From Opitutia bacterium (GTDB lineage Bacteria; Verrucomicrobiota; Verrucomicrobiia; Opitutales; Seribacteraceae), in NCBI GenBank assembly GCA_002716045.1, contig PAZC01000020.1:111958-148606 (forward strand): 36,649 nt of DNA, read 5' to 3'. The notes beneath the pieces are model-generated. The model worked only from the letters and a program-made list of their open reading frames with translations. It was not told the origin of the DNA and searched no databases. Of this stretch, positions 35,948 to 36,649 are shown piece by piece. Numbering within the stretch: position 1 is the stretch's first letter; every line of letters starts with the position of its first letter. Made by a program: the position numbers and the translations under genes.

Positions 35948-36649
35948 TTATTGCTTGGGTGGCTTGGACTCTCGGATGAGGGCGCCATGGCGGTCATGCA
36001 GAACAAGGATCGAAAACTTGTTTGCCTCGTCCAGATCCCCCGTGTTGAGAGAAGCATAATCGAAGCGGCCGCGCAGGTCGGTGTATCCGTCCTTGTAGAA
36101 GCGGGTGCGACCATCATTGAGCTTGGCGTAGACCTTGACGTAGGTTTGTGGAAGCGGCTTGCCCGTATTCGCGTGAGACACACGCACCTGCCCATAATTC
36201 TCTATCATCTGGACTCTCAGGTCGTTGGCATAATAAGCTTTGGCAACCCGCAAGCCGGCCCCAAGCACTTCTACCATTACGTTGCGGTCCTTGAACTCGT
36301 CAGGCAACGCGAAGGAGTGCTTGTTCTTGTTTTTCGGCAACTTCATTTCGCGACTCAAGTTCGGCACGATGCTGGTGAAGTGATCCGTGTCATCCTTGAC
36401 GAAAGGTTTCCGTGAAAAGAGCAACTCGACGTCCATCGGGTAATAATTGACCGTGCAGTTTTTCAAGTTAGCGACATGCAACGAAACCTCACCCTTTTCA
36501 ACTTCCAAGTCCAAGCTGGGCTCAGTGGACGCAAGGGCATCCTGCGCCTGTCCGCGATCCTCCTCGTCCACCGGGTCAACCACCTTGCCGGCGGCCTCGT
36601 CCAGTTGGGCGACGGCTTCAAGGAAAAGATTCTTCCAGCGATCGACGGG
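35948..36649 (-). CDS. Hypothetical protein, C-terminal part (runs off the window)
   Basis: The frame is open to the window end, so only the last 233 or so residues are seen ('VDRWKNLFLEAVAQLDEAAG' at the edge). A region with extended-strand character ('EVEKGEVSLHVANLKNCTVN', 'YYPMDVELLFSRKPF') is followed by a conserved-looking C-terminal domain: 'GQVRVSHANTGKPLPQTYVK', 'FYKDGYTDLRGRFDYASL' and 'FSILVLHDRHGALIRESKPP'. The latter resembles the beta-sandwich of carboxypeptidase-regulatory/transthyretin-like domains, where a tether ('GKPLPQTYVKV') and 'DLRGRFDY' are typical turns. I do not recognise the whole protein. It is 43 bp upstream of the serpin and in the same direction, so it is probably its operon partner. 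Confidence 0.75.
   Translation of the reverse strand, partial: PVDRWKNLFLEAVAQLDEAAGKVVDPVDEEDRGQAQDALASTEPSLDLEVEKGEVSLHVANLKNCTVNYYPMDVELLFSRKPFVKDDTDHFTSIVPNLSREMKLPKNKNKHSFALPDEFKDRNVMVEVLGAGLRVAKAYYANDLRVQMIENYGQVRVSHANTGKPLPQTYVKVYAKLNDGRTRFYKDGYTDLRGRFDYASLNTGDLDEANKFSILVLHDRHGALIRESKPPKQ

Overview
This is a gene-dense bacterial chromosomal window of moderate GC content. It looks like a member of the PVC group, most likely Verrucomicrobiota (Opitutae-like). That assignment is an inference from three things: the aerotolerance-type MoxR/Bat operon, a CHASE2 cyclase whose C-terminus ends in a 'DWDGVYVM' motif, and secreted proteins with SHD1/FGE, leucine-rich, SEL1/MORN and serpin domains. 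No marker gene was compared. I see no insertion sequence, prophage, integrase or CRISPR array. Start codons often lack a clear Shine-Dalgarno sequence, and many genes overlap by ATGA.

Left part (1-6208): the 3' end of a penicillin-binding transpeptidase gene, a thioredoxin-fold protein, and on the minus strand a 1361-residue CHASE2-class III nucleotide cyclase. Two large insertions, at least one of them coiled coil, split the cyclase's sensor domain. A 250-bp divergent promoter region follows. It ends in an exact 25-bp tandem duplication that copies the start codon of the next gene.

Bat region (6209-16579): moxR, a DUF58 protein, a DUF4381-like membrane protein, batA, a batB-TPR-SdrD-like fusion, batD, batE and an M32 carboxypeptidase. 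All are on the plus strand, most with 4-bp overlaps. The VWA/TPR/SH3 proteins probably form one cell-envelope complex assembled or remodelled by the MoxR ATPase.

Information and core metabolism (16581-26431): dnaX is interrupted by an A12 run that separates a gamma-like product from an acidic tau-like tail in another frame. The SRP RNA lies just upstream of dnaX. Then come aroC, a degenerate CobW-like protein, tRNA-Leu(CAG), a SEL1-MORN secreted protein, korB-korA (2-oxoacid:ferredoxin oxidoreductase), a 2OG-Fe(II) oxygenase and DUF985 cupin pair directly behind tRNA-Pro(TGG), and a DUF4177/FliG-C-like fusion.

Right part (26473-36649): metH with a near-perfect 30-bp palindrome immediately before its start codon, a secreted FGE-like protein, thrS-yidD, and a minus-strand group made of a truncated hypothetical gene, a serpin with a predicted Arg-Ser reactive bond, and a leucine-rich-repeat protein.

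No intergenic stretch exceeds 300 bp. The strongest candidates for new biology are the duplicated start site before moxR, the extended Bat operon with its SdrD fusion, the interrupted CHASE2 sensor, and the dnaX homopolymer frameshift combined with loss of the DnaX zinc cysteines.
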